Positions 8,678 through 17,000 of a DNA stretch of 64,000 nt are shown in pieces. Every line of letters begins with the position of its first letter. Position 1 is the stretch's first letter. Made by a program: the position numbers and the translations under genes. This stretch comes from Allorhizobium ampelinum S4 (GTDB lineage Bacteria; Pseudomonadota; Alphaproteobacteria; Rhizobiales; Rhizobiaceae). The DNA lies in contig NC_011989.1 in NCBI RefSeq assembly GCF_000016285.1, positions 2,173,001-2,237,000 on the forward strand. Direction: 5' to 3'. The notes under the pieces are model-generated. The model was not told the DNA's origin. It saw only the letters and a list, made by a program, of their open reading frames with translations, and ran no database searches.

Positions 8678-10322
8678 TGGCGCCAAGCCCTCCCGCCAGC
8701 GCATTGACCGCAGCCGATGCCATGGCGGAACCGCCTCGCCGGCCTTGAACGGCAATGAACGGCACGCCTCGGCTGTTGGCGGCAAGTTCAGCCTTGCTTT
8801 CGGCGGCACCGACAAAGCCAACCGGCAGGCCGAGGATCAATGCAGGTTTCGGCGCACCCTGATCCAGCAATTCCAGGAGGCGAAACAGCGCCGTTGGTGC
8901 ATTGCCGATGGCAACGACAGCGCCTTCCAACTGACCGGCCCAAAGATTGACCTGCGCTGCCGAGCGGGTATTGCCGGCCCAGGCGGCCAGTGGCCGCACC
9001 CTGACATCATTGATGAGGCAGATCACTTCGTTTTCCACTGGCAGAAGACTGCGGATAATACCGTGCCGAACCATTTCCGCATCGCAGAGAATGGGCGCAC
9101 CGGCGGCAAGTGCCGCAGCACCTGCCTCAAACGCGCCCTGCGAAAACACGATGTCATCAGCCAGATCGATCATCCCGCAGGCATGGATCAAGCGGATCAC
9201 CAGCGGCTGCATGACAGCAGGAAACCGGTCGAGATTGGCCTCGCGCCGGATGGTCTCGAAGGACTGGCGATAGATCTCGGCTGGCTGGCGGATATAGTCG
9301 AGTGCCGGAATCTGCCTGACGTCTTCCGTTGCGTCATCTGGCTCGCCTAACGGAAGCTCCGCAGCTGTTGCGGCCAGATCTTCGTGGCCGATGCCCAGCA
9401 CCCAGCCCTCTTCCTGCGTCGTCACGTCAATCTCCTCATCCGAGAGCATGCCGGGCCGTTCAAACAGCCGACCCAACATCCCGGCTGCATCGAACCCGGC
9501 AAAGGCTCTCGCCACCCGGCGCACCTGCGCGGCATCCTTCACTTCAGTCTCATGATCCCCCAGCGAAAACAGCGAGGGATAAATTTCCGCCAAAACCACA
9601 TGATGGTTGCCGCTGGAACTGCCCGGATGGCCATCGAGTCGCCGAAAGGCACCGTCTCGTTTTTCCGCATTTCCAGCCGTAAAGCCAGTCTCAAACGGCC
9701 AGACCGCAATCTTGTCACGGTTCGGATGCCCGTCGAGAAAGCGGCTCAGCCGGGCAATGCCCAACAGGCTCTGGCTTCCCACCGACCCGGCATAGGCCAA
9801 TTGCCAGACGGATTTTGCCCCGCGCGCATGGCGCTCCGCAAGCCGCATGGTAAAAGGCGCGCTGGTCGGTGTGGGAGGCTTGGTTGCGGACAGGCCGTCC
9901 AGATCCAGCGCCTGCGGCCTGCCCCAGAAGCGCAACTCCCGAGCAAAATAATCCCGGTTCCAACGGGCAGCCAGCGCGAAACGGTTATTGGCATTATCAG
10001 CACCGTCTTCAATCTCACGGGCAATGGCGCGCCACAGGCCTTGCCAACCCGGCTCACCCGTCACCCGCTCTGCTGTGCCCGTGGGATAACCGAAGGCGAA
10101 ATCAAAACCGGCCAGCAGGCGCTTGTCCGCCGCCAGCGCATCGCTGACCACAGCCTCAAACCGCGCCATGAAGGCGGCACGGGTGGGGAAGTTTTCCAGC
10201 CAGACGATCTCTGCTCCTGCCTCACCACAATCGACAAGGCAGGCCCAGATGGAGTTCTTGCCCGTCACCGGCTTGGCTGCGCCGGACCAGTCCACGATCA
10301 AGATGCGGTCGAATAAGGCCAT
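8670..10322 (-). CDS. cobH: Fusion: uncharacterised domain + precorrin-8X methylmutase (CobH)
   Basis: CobH/CbiC moves the C11 methyl to C12, giving hydrogenobyrinate or cobyrinate. The C-terminal ~210 residues of this 550-residue protein are CobH: IYRQSFETIRREANLDRF, the catalytic His in RLIHACGMID, GAPILCDAEMVRHG, IGNAPTALFRLLELL and GLPVGFVGAAESK. The first ~335 residues are a separate domain. It starts ILIVDWSGAAKP, has LLAGFDFAFGYP near residue 70 and KIAVWPFETGF near residue 205; acidic residues after beta-strands suggest an RNase H-like fold. Proteins like this N-terminal part are sometimes labelled molybdopterin guanine dinucleotide synthesis; I know of no proof. The start abuts the cbiX stop. 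Confidence 0.88.
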   Translation of the reverse strand: MALFDRILIVDWSGAAKPVTGKNSIWACLVDCGEAGAEIVWLENFPTRAAFMARFEAVVSDALAADKRLLAGFDFAFGYPTGTAERVTGEPGWQGLWRAIAREIEDGADNANNRFALAARWNRDYFARELRFWGRPQALDLDGLSATKPPTPTSAPFTMRLAERHARGAKSVWQLAYAGSVGSQSLLGIARLSRFLDGHPNRDKIAVWPFETGFTAGNAEKRDGAFRRLDGHPGSSSGNHHVVLAEIYPSLFSLGDHETEVKDAAQVRRVARAFAGFDAAGMLGRLFERPGMLSDEEIDVTTQEEGWVLGIGHEDLAATAAELPLGEPDDATEDVRQIPALDYIRQPAEIYRQSFETIRREANLDRFPAVMQPLVIRLIHACGMIDLADDIVFSQGAFEAGAAALAAGAPILCDAEMVRHGIIRSLLPVENEVICLINDVRVRPLAAWAGNTRSAAQVNLWAGQLEGAVVAIGNAPTALFRLLELLDQGAPKPALILGLPVGFVGAAESKAELAANSRGVPFIAVQGRRGGSAMASAAVNALAGGLGAND

Positions 10323-11653
10323 CAGGTCTTCTTCATGGATTTCGGACCCAGCGGATGATCCGCATGGGGGTAAGGCGCGTGGGTATGGCTATGCCCGTGG
10401 TCATGATGGTGGTTATGACCGTGTGAGTGATCCCCGTGGTCATGTGTGTGGTCATGGTGCTCATGTCCATGGTGGTCGTGGCTATGATCATGACCACAGC
10501 CGCAATCCGGCCCGTGTTCGTGGACATGCGCCTTACCGCTGGACGGCGCATTCATCACCGCTTCCAGTCCCGCATCTGGGCTGGCATTCAGCAAATGCCC
10601 GTATTTGCCGCCAAGCGTTGTCGATGCGCCATAGTCGAAGGCGGGTTGCAGCGGAGCCGGATCGGCATGGCTATGCACCGGCGTCCACGGCAGGCCATGT
10701 TTAAGACAGAACGCCTGATCGCGGCAGGAGGCGTCGCAATCGCCCTTGCACGGACAGTCTTCCAGCCCGCCGCCAATGCCCTCGACATGGTGGTGGTGGC
10801 TTTCCTGCGGCTGGCCGATATCGGCCTCGAAGCCTAAAACCTGTTCGCGGTATTTGCACATCTGGCAGTTCATCACCGCCGCCCCTTCGAGGATTTCGCG
10901 CACCCGATCCTGAAAGGCATCCAGCACCAGCGGATGGTCGTTGAGATAGCTGGCCTTGACGAACTGGATATCCGGGTGGCGGGCTGCCACCTCATCGGTA
11001 TAGCTGTAGATCCTCTTCACCAGCACGCCGGTAAACAGGAAATAGGGGAAGACGATAATGCGTTTGTAACCCAGCTTGGCAGCATGGGTCAGGCCCGGCT
11101 CCACCAGCGGAAAGGTCACACCGGAATAACAGGTTTCGCCCCAGCCAAAGCCCATTCCTTCCCACAGCATCCGCATCACCTTGGTGGCGTTGGAATTGGC
11201 ATCGGGATCAGAGGAGCCGCGCCCGACCACCATCAGCAGCGTGTCATGCTTATCGACAAAACCCAGTTGCTCATTCGCCTCATCTACTGCTGCCTGGATG
11301 CGGTCACCGGCAGCACGGATCATCTTCAGGTCAATACCAAGCTCGCGCCCATAGTTGATCACCATGCCGGGGTTCTGCGCCTGATAGGTATTCAGCACGG
11401 AGGGAATATCGTTCTTGGCATGGCCCGCAGCAAACAGCATGCCCGGCACGGCTAAGACGCGGGTGACGCCCTTTTCCCGCAAGCTGTCGAGACCTGCCGA
11501 AATCACCGGATTGCAGAATTCCAGATAGCCGTATTCGACCGGCAGGTCGGGATTGCGCGCCTTCAGCCCTTCAGCGATGACAGCGAATTCGCGCGCCGCA
11601 TTCTGGTTGCGGCTGCCATGTCCACAGACCATGATTCCGAGTTTTTCTGCCAT
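10322..11653 (-). CDS. cbiX: Sirohydrochlorin cobaltochelatase CbiX with Cys cluster and His-rich tail
   Basis: CbiX inserts cobalt into sirohydrochlorin, the entry to the early-cobalt B12 route. The 443-residue protein has two chelatase-like repeats: GIMVCGHGSRNQNAA (first, with catalytic His) and LLMVVGRGSSDPDANSNATK (second). Later come Cys-rich segments (MNCQMCKYREQ and DCPCKGDCDASC), which could hold an Fe-S cluster. The last ~70 residues carry more than twenty histidines in HDH/HGH runs, a likely cobalt store or chaperone. ATG 11653 has GGGAG eight bases upstream. It heads the cbiX-cobH-cobL-cobI-cobJ-cobM unit. Confidence 0.92.
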   Translation of the reverse strand: MAEKLGIMVCGHGSRNQNAAREFAVIAEGLKARNPDLPVEYGYLEFCNPVISAGLDSLREKGVTRVLAVPGMLFAAGHAKNDIPSVLNTYQAQNPGMVINYGRELGIDLKMIRAAGDRIQAAVDEANEQLGFVDKHDTLLMVVGRGSSDPDANSNATKVMRMLWEGMGFGWGETCYSGVTFPLVEPGLTHAAKLGYKRIIVFPYFLFTGVLVKRIYSYTDEVAARHPDIQFVKASYLNDHPLVLDAFQDRVREILEGAAVMNCQMCKYREQVLGFEADIGQPQESHHHHVEGIGGGLEDCPCKGDCDASCRDQAFCLKHGLPWTPVHSHADPAPLQPAFDYGASTTLGGKYGHLLNASPDAGLEAVMNAPSSGKAHVHEHGPDCGCGHDHSHDHHGHEHHDHTHDHGDHSHGHNHHHDHGHSHTHAPYPHADHPLGPKSMKKT

Positions 11654-11668
11654 GACAAAAGGCTCCCT

Positions 11669-11746
11669 GCTTCGTTTCGTTTTATGTACGAAGCGCCGGA
11701 GCTGCCGGTTTTCCGGCATCTCCTATGGCCTTTGGGACAGCTCCGG
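11669..11746 (-). promoter_or_regulatory. Structured 5' leader of cbiX (two hairpins, no B12 box)
   Basis: Within 95 bases upstream of cbiX the sequence can fold into two hairpins. The outer arms CCGGAGCTG (11696-11704) and CAGCTCCGG (11738-11746) pair perfectly. A competing local stem TGCCGG-tttt-CCGGCA (11703-11718) overlaps the first arm. Nearer the gene, GCTTCGT (11669-11675) pairs with ACGAAGC (11688-11694). The overlap of alternative stems suggests a switch or attenuator. None of the conserved cobalamin-riboswitch blocks is present. Confidence 0.45.
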
Positions 11747-11989
11747 AATTGGCCCCCTGATTGGGTCAGCCGCACCGGACGATTCCAGCCTGTCGAACAG
11801 GCGCCGTCGCACATCTTGAGGGGCAGGAATAGCGAAGCGCCCGAGCCGGGTCAAACCGCAATTTCAGCCGGAGACGATCCACCCACGATCAAGATCATTC
11901 TCACGGAAAATTTTCCTCTCAAACCGATTACCGTTTCGCAGGGAATGCAGTAAGAGGCTTGATACGCCCCTCTTCTGCGGATTTCCCCG

Positions 11990-12775
11990 ATGACCGATAT
12001 TGCCATCCAAGCCCTGATCTTCCTGTTTTTTGCCGCCTTCATTGCGGGTTTTGTCGATTCCATTGCCGGTGGTGGCGGGTTGATCACCATTCCCGCCATG
12101 CTGATTGCCGGTATTCCACCGCTGGAAACGCTGGGAACCAACAAATTGCAGGGCATGTTCGGCTCGGCCTCTGCCACCATCGCCTATGGCCGCAAGGGTC
12201 ATGTCAACCTGAAGAAACAATTGCCGATGGCCGCCATGTCGGTGCTGGGCGGCGCGATTGGCGCTGTCATCGCAACCTATGTGCCGGGCGATGTGCTGAA
12301 AGCACTGATGCCGTTTTTGCTGGTGGCGATTGCCGCCTATTTCGCCCTGAAGCCGAATATTTCCGACGTCGATAGCCACCAGCGGATGACGCCTTTCCTG
12401 TTTGGCCTGACCCTTGCCCCGCTGATCGCCATTTATGACGGCGTCTTCGGCCCCGGCACCGGCTCTTTCCTGATGCTGGCCTTCGTTTCGCTCGCCGGTT
12501 TCGGGATGTTGAAAGCCACCGCCCACACAAAACTGCTGAATTTCGGCTCCAATGTCGGCGCCTTCCTGGTCTTCGTGTTCAATGGCGTGGTTTTGTGGAA
12601 AATCGGCATTGTCATGGGCATCGGTCAGTTCCTGGGCGCACAGACCGGCTCGAAACTGGCAATGAAAAGCGGCGCCAAAATTATCAAGCCGCTGCTGATC
12701 GTCACCTGCATCGGGTTGGCGATAAAGCTGCTACTGGACCCGACCAATCCCGTGCGGGTCTGGATGGGGATTTGA
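11990..12775 (+). CDS. TSUP (TauE/SafE) family membrane permease
   Basis: This 261-residue integral membrane protein of the sulfite/sulfonate exporter family has about eight hydrophobic segments. The family signature is clear: an N-terminal FVDSIAGGGGLITIPAML and ETLGTNKLQGMFG, and a repeated C-terminal version, YDGVFGPGTGSFLMLAF with TKLLNFGSN. The substrate cannot be told from sequence; sulfite, sulfonates and other small anions are known for the family. It is divergent from cbiX and lies between the two leftward cob units. Confidence 0.88.
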   Translation: MTDIAIQALIFLFFAAFIAGFVDSIAGGGGLITIPAMLIAGIPPLETLGTNKLQGMFGSASATIAYGRKGHVNLKKQLPMAAMSVLGGAIGAVIATYVPGDVLKALMPFLLVAIAAYFALKPNISDVDSHQRMTPFLFGLTLAPLIAIYDGVFGPGTGSFLMLAFVSLAGFGMLKATAHTKLLNFGSNVGAFLVFVFNGVVLWKIGIVMGIGQFLGAQTGSKLAMKSGAKIIKPLLIVTCIGLAIKLLLDPTNPVRVWMGI

Positions 12776-12797
12776 ACCACGTTGCTATGTTTACAAC

Positions 12798-12830
12798 CAT
12801 CCACTATATTCATTTTGAATACAGGATAGA
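12798..12830. promoter_or_regulatory. Possible parDE promoter/operator
   Basis: Just before parD the AT-rich segment contains the inverted repeat ATTCA-ttt-TGAAT. ParD-type antitoxins usually bind short palindromes over their own promoter, so this is a plausible autoregulatory site. The assignment rests only on position and symmetry. Confidence 0.35.
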
Positions 12831-12839
12831 GGTTTACCC

Positions 12840-13088
12840 ATGGCAACAACCAGCCTGACACTTGGCCCGCATTGGGAAGGCTTCATCAAGCAGCAGATAA
12901 GCAGTGGCCGCTACGCCTCTGCGAGCGAAGTGGTGCGAGACGCGCTCCGCGAGTTGGAGGAGCGGGAAGAAAAGCTGAAAATTTTGCGCCATCAGATCGA
13001 CAAGGGCTGGCAACAAGCAGATCGTGGAGAATTTGCTGAGGATTGGTCGCTCCAGTCACTCAATGAAAAACTCGACCGCGAACAATGA
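12840..13088 (+). CDS. parD: ParD-family antitoxin
   Basis: This small 82-residue protein has the N-terminal ribbon-helix-helix pattern of type II antitoxins (TTSLTLGPHWEGFIKQQISS, then GRYASASEVVRDALRELEE), used for DNA binding and dimerisation. The charged C-terminal half would wrap the toxin. It is followed by the toxin gene in an ATGA overlap (13085-13088), the classic antitoxin-first order. It should neutralise the ParE-like product and repress the pair. Confidence 0.88.
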   Translation: MATTSLTLGPHWEGFIKQQISSGRYASASEVVRDALRELEEREEKLKILRHQIDKGWQQADRGEFAEDWSLQSLNEKLDREQ

Positions 13089-13387
13089 GCGGCAAAAGCT
13101 ATCGGGTCACTGAAATAGCACGTCTCGATGTCGAGGATATCGGTCGTTACACCAACAAAACCTGGGGCAAGCGTCAGAGAAACGATTATCTACGAGCCTT
13201 GTTCATCAGGTTCGAGTTTCTCGCTGAATTTCCCTATTCTGGACAAAAGCATGACCACATCAGGGAAGGCCTTTTCGGTTTTTCCGAGGGCGCGCATGTG
13301 ATCTTTTACCGGATCAATGCCGGTGGGATCGACATCCTCCGTGTCCTTCATCAGCGCATGAGCCTGGTAACAGCCCCGATCAAATAA
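13085..13387 (+). CDS. parE: ParE/RelE superfamily toxin
   Basis: This 100-residue toxin has the ParE pattern: YRVTEIARLDVEDIGRYT at the start, the mid-region FEFLAEFPYSGQKHDHIREG, and a C-terminal strand pair (HVIFYRINAGGIDILRVLHQR). Characterised ParE proteins poison DNA gyrase, while RelE relatives cut mRNA; this one looks more like ParE. It starts inside the parD stop and ends 34 bases before the convergent cobO. The frame is intact, so the module may be active. Confidence 0.88.
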   Translation: MSGKSYRVTEIARLDVEDIGRYTNKTWGKRQRNDYLRALFIRFEFLAEFPYSGQKHDHIREGLFGFSEGAHVIFYRINAGGIDILRVLHQRMSLVTAPIK

Positions 13388-13421
13388 CAGCGCGCGCCCC
13401 AGAATACTCAGTTCTGTGCCA

Positions 13422-14066
13422 TCAGAATTCCACACCCAGCTGCGCCTTGATGCCAGAACGGAACGGGTGTTTGACCAGCTCCATTTCCGTGACAAGATCG
13501 GCAATCTCGATCAGCTCGTCCTTGGCATTGCGTCCCGTCAAAACGACATGGGTCATGGGCAGCTTTTCTTCCGACAGGAAGGCGACGACTTCGGCCAGGT
13601 CAATATAGTCGTAGCGGATGGCGATATTGATTTCGTCAAGCAGCACCATGCTGTTGGCGGGATCGCGGATCAGTTCCTTGGCCTTGTCCCAGGCGGCTCT
13701 GGCCATGGCCATGTCGCGGGCCTTGTCCTGGGTTTCCCAGGTAAAGCCCTCGCCCATGGTGTGGAAAGCGCAGAGGTCGGAAAAATGCCGCAGGATCAGA
13801 TCGCGCTCTCCAGTTGACATCGCCCCCTTGATGAATTGCACCACCGCGCATTTCTTGCCATGGGCGATATGGCGGAAAATCATCCCGAAGGCTGCCGAGG
13901 ACTTGCCCTTGCCCTTGCCGGTATGGACGATGATCAGGCCCTTTTCGCCGGTCTTGGTCGCCATGATCTTGTCGCGCGCCGCCTTTTTCTTCGCCATTTT
14001 CTCGGCGTGGCGGGCAAGATCGTCCGATGCTACTGCAACGGCTCCGCTATCGACGGTTTCGGTCAT
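13422..14066 (-). CDS. cobO: Cob(I)yrinic acid a,c-diamide adenosyltransferase
   Basis: CobO/BtuR transfers the adenosyl group from ATP to cob(I)yrinic acid a,c-diamide or related corrinoids. The 214-residue protein has the modified P-loop VHTGKGKGKSSAAFGM near residue 48, VVQFIKGAMSTGE and the acidic VLLDEINIAIRYDY segment. It is the last gene of the riboswitch-controlled unit. Its ATG 14066 overlaps the cobN stop in an ATGA junction. Confidence 0.94.
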   Translation of the reverse strand: MTETVDSGAVAVASDDLARHAEKMAKKKAARDKIMATKTGEKGLIIVHTGKGKGKSSAAFGMIFRHIAHGKKCAVVQFIKGAMSTGERDLILRHFSDLCAFHTMGEGFTWETQDKARDMAMARAAWDKAKELIRDPANSMVLLDEINIAIRYDYIDLAEVVAFLSEEKLPMTHVVLTGRNAKDELIEIADLVTEMELVKHPFRSGIKAQLGVEF

Positions 14067-17000
14067 AGGGCATTCTCCAATTCAATCGTCTGTAAAAGCT
14101 CGGCTTGGGAAAGTTGGGACAGATGATATCTCGCCGAATTGCTGCGCGGCGTCCAGAGGCCACGGTCGATGGATTCCAACAACCGCTGCGACATGTCCTT
14201 CAAGGCAGCCGGGTTTTTATCGGCCATGAAAGCCCGCACCCGGTCATCGCCAATAAAAGCCCGGTAGACGGCTTCGAAATGCGGCTGGCGCACGGCGCCG
14301 GTGGTGGCGGCAAAGGCGAACAGATAATCCACGGAGGCGGCAATTTCGAACGCGCCCTTATAGCCGTGACGCATCACGCCTTCGATCCATTTCGGATTGA
14401 CGACGCGGGCGCGTACCACCCGGCCAATCTCTTCCTCCAGCGTACGGATCACAGGCTTTTCCGGTCGGGAATGGTCGTTGTGATAGACGGTTGGCCTGCG
14501 ACCCGCGAGCTGCTCGACCGCTGCCGTCATGCCGCCCTCGAATTGATAGTAATCGTCGCTATCCAGCAGATCATGCTCGCGATTGTCCTGGTTTTGCACC
14601 ACGGCCTGCACGCCCTGCAAGCGCTCTTCGAACAGGCCGCGCTCGGCCCTGCCTTCTTCGCCCGCGCCGTAAGCGTAAGCGCCCCAGACCAGATAGGCCT
14701 CGGCCAGATCGGCCCGGCGCTCCCAGCCCTTTTCATCGATCAAGGCTTGCAGCCCCGCGCCGTAAGCGCCGGGTTTCGACCCGAACACCCGGTAGCCCGC
14801 CCGGCGGCTGGCGGTCTTTTCGTCCAGCCCCTGTTGCTGGAACAAGACTGTTTCAGCCTTGATGCGCGCTGCAATCGGGTTATCCGCCGCGTCCTCATCC
14901 AGAGCGCCAACCGCCCGCACCGCCTTGTCGAACAAGGCGATCTGCTCAGGAAAGGCATCGCGGAAAAACCCTGAAATCCGAAGTGTCACGTCAACGCGCG
15001 GGCGACCCAAAATCGCCTGGGGAATGATCTCATAGCCGGTCACCCGGCGCGAGGCGCTGTCCCAGAGCGGCTTGACGCCGATCAGCGCCAGCGCCTGGGC
15101 AATATCATCGCCGCCCGTGCGCATATTGCTGGTACCCCAGGCGGTAATGCCAAACGATACCGGCCATTCGCCATGGTCCTGCACATAGCGGGCAACCAGC
15201 AGTTCGGCGGATTTCTGGCCGAGTTGGTAAGCGGCAGGCGTCGGCACGGCGCGGCTATCGACGGAGTAGAAATTACGCCCCGTCGGTAGCACATCCGGTC
15301 GTCCCCGCGTCGGCGCACCGGACGGACCGGGAGCGACGAAGCGGCCAGACAGTCCTTTGAGCAGTCCGGCGATTTCCGCTGGGCCGGATTTGATCACGCT
15401 CGGTTTCAGCCGGGCTTCAACCTCATCCAGAACAGCGCTTGTGTTTTGCCAGCCTTGGGGACAGGCAAACCTGCACGACACCATGTCTGCGGCCAGCAAT
15501 TCGATCCGCTCGACCGTATCGCCCTTGGTGCGCCAGGGGGCTTGCGTCAGGTTTCTCAGAAGTTCCGGCTGCGGCCCGTCCCATATATCGGAAAACACAC
15601 AGTCCAGAGGGTCGAAATCGGCCCAACCGCCAAGCGCATCGGCAGCAATCGCCCGGTGCAGACTGGCATCGCCGCCCTGGCCCCCTTGGCTCTGCCCTTG
15701 TCCACGCGGCACCCGCGCCAAGGCCACGACCAGATCGGTCAGCAACCGGCCTTGCGGTGCCTGCCCGAAAATATGCAGGCCGTCGCGGATCTGCATTTCC
15801 TTGAGGTCGCAGAGATAGGCGTCGAGCTTGGTCAGCTTGACCTCCTCCGCCTCACCACCGGCAATACCTGCATCCTCATCCAGACCGATATCGGCGACCA
15901 GATCGAGGATCTGGGTTTTCAACAGGGTAACCCGGCGCGGATCACCGCCCATCGCCTGGTAATATTCATCGACCAGCGCTTCCAGATCCTTCAGCGAGCC
16001 ATAACTTTCCGCCCTAGTCAGCGGCGGGGTCAGATGGTCGATAATGACGGCGCTCGCCCGGCGCTTGGCCTGCGTACCCTCACCGGGATCGTTGACGATG
16101 AAGGGATAGAGATGCGGCACCGGACCCAGCACCGCTTCGGGATAACAGCTCTCGCTCAGCGCCAGTGCCTTGCCCGGCAACCATTCCAGATTGCCGTGCT
16201 TGCCCATATGAATGATGGCGTGAACGCCAAATCTCTGGCGGAGAAATGCGTAGAAGGCGAAATAGCCGTGGGGCGGCACCAGATCCGGCGAATGATAGCT
16301 GTCCTTCGGATCGATATTATAGCCCCGCGCTGGCTGAATGCCGACCATCACCTTGCCAAACCGCAGCAGCGGCAGCGCGAAACCATCCCCGGCAAAAAAC
16401 GGATCGGCCTGCGGCTCCCCCCATCTGTCGCTAATCTCCCGCCTGATCTTGTCAGGCAGGCTCCCGAAAAACCGCTGGTAATCGGCAAGTGGCAGGGTCT
16501 CGCGGATCACCCTGCCCTTCACCGCTGCATTGGTGACACCTGCCATCAGTGTCGTCATCAGCGCATCAGAGTTGGCGGGCAGGATGCCGGTGTCGTAGCC
16601 CTCGGCTTTGAGGGCCTTCAACACTTCAAGGCTGGCGGCAGGGGTATCCAGCCCGACACCATTGCCAAGGCGCCCATCCCGGTTGGGATAGTTGGCCACG
16701 ATCAGGGCGACCTGCCGTTCTGGCGCAGGTGTGTGCCTCAGCCGCGCCCAATTGGCAGCCAGGCTGGCGACGAAGGCCATGCGGCCCGGGTCCGGCGCAT
16801 GGCTGACCAGTGTGGTTTCCACCCGCGCATCGTAGCGGGCAGCGGATTTGAAGGACACGGCGCGGGTCAGCACCCGCCCGTCCACCTCCGGCAGCGCGAC
16901 ATTCATGGCGAGATCGCGGGCGCTCAGCCCTTGCATCGAGGCTTCCCAGACGGAGCGTGGCGACGAGGAAAACAGCGCCTGCAACACCACCGCGCCGTGC

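Noticed and set aside
10427..10837. Met/Val-rich membrane-like frame on the plus strand
   Set aside because: It is the mirror of the His-rich tail of CbiX; the hydrophobic look comes from reversed His codons.
11654..11989. A cobalamin riboswitch before cbiX
   Set aside because: The B12 box and the other conserved blocks seen at 19915-20290 are absent; only unrelated hairpins are found.
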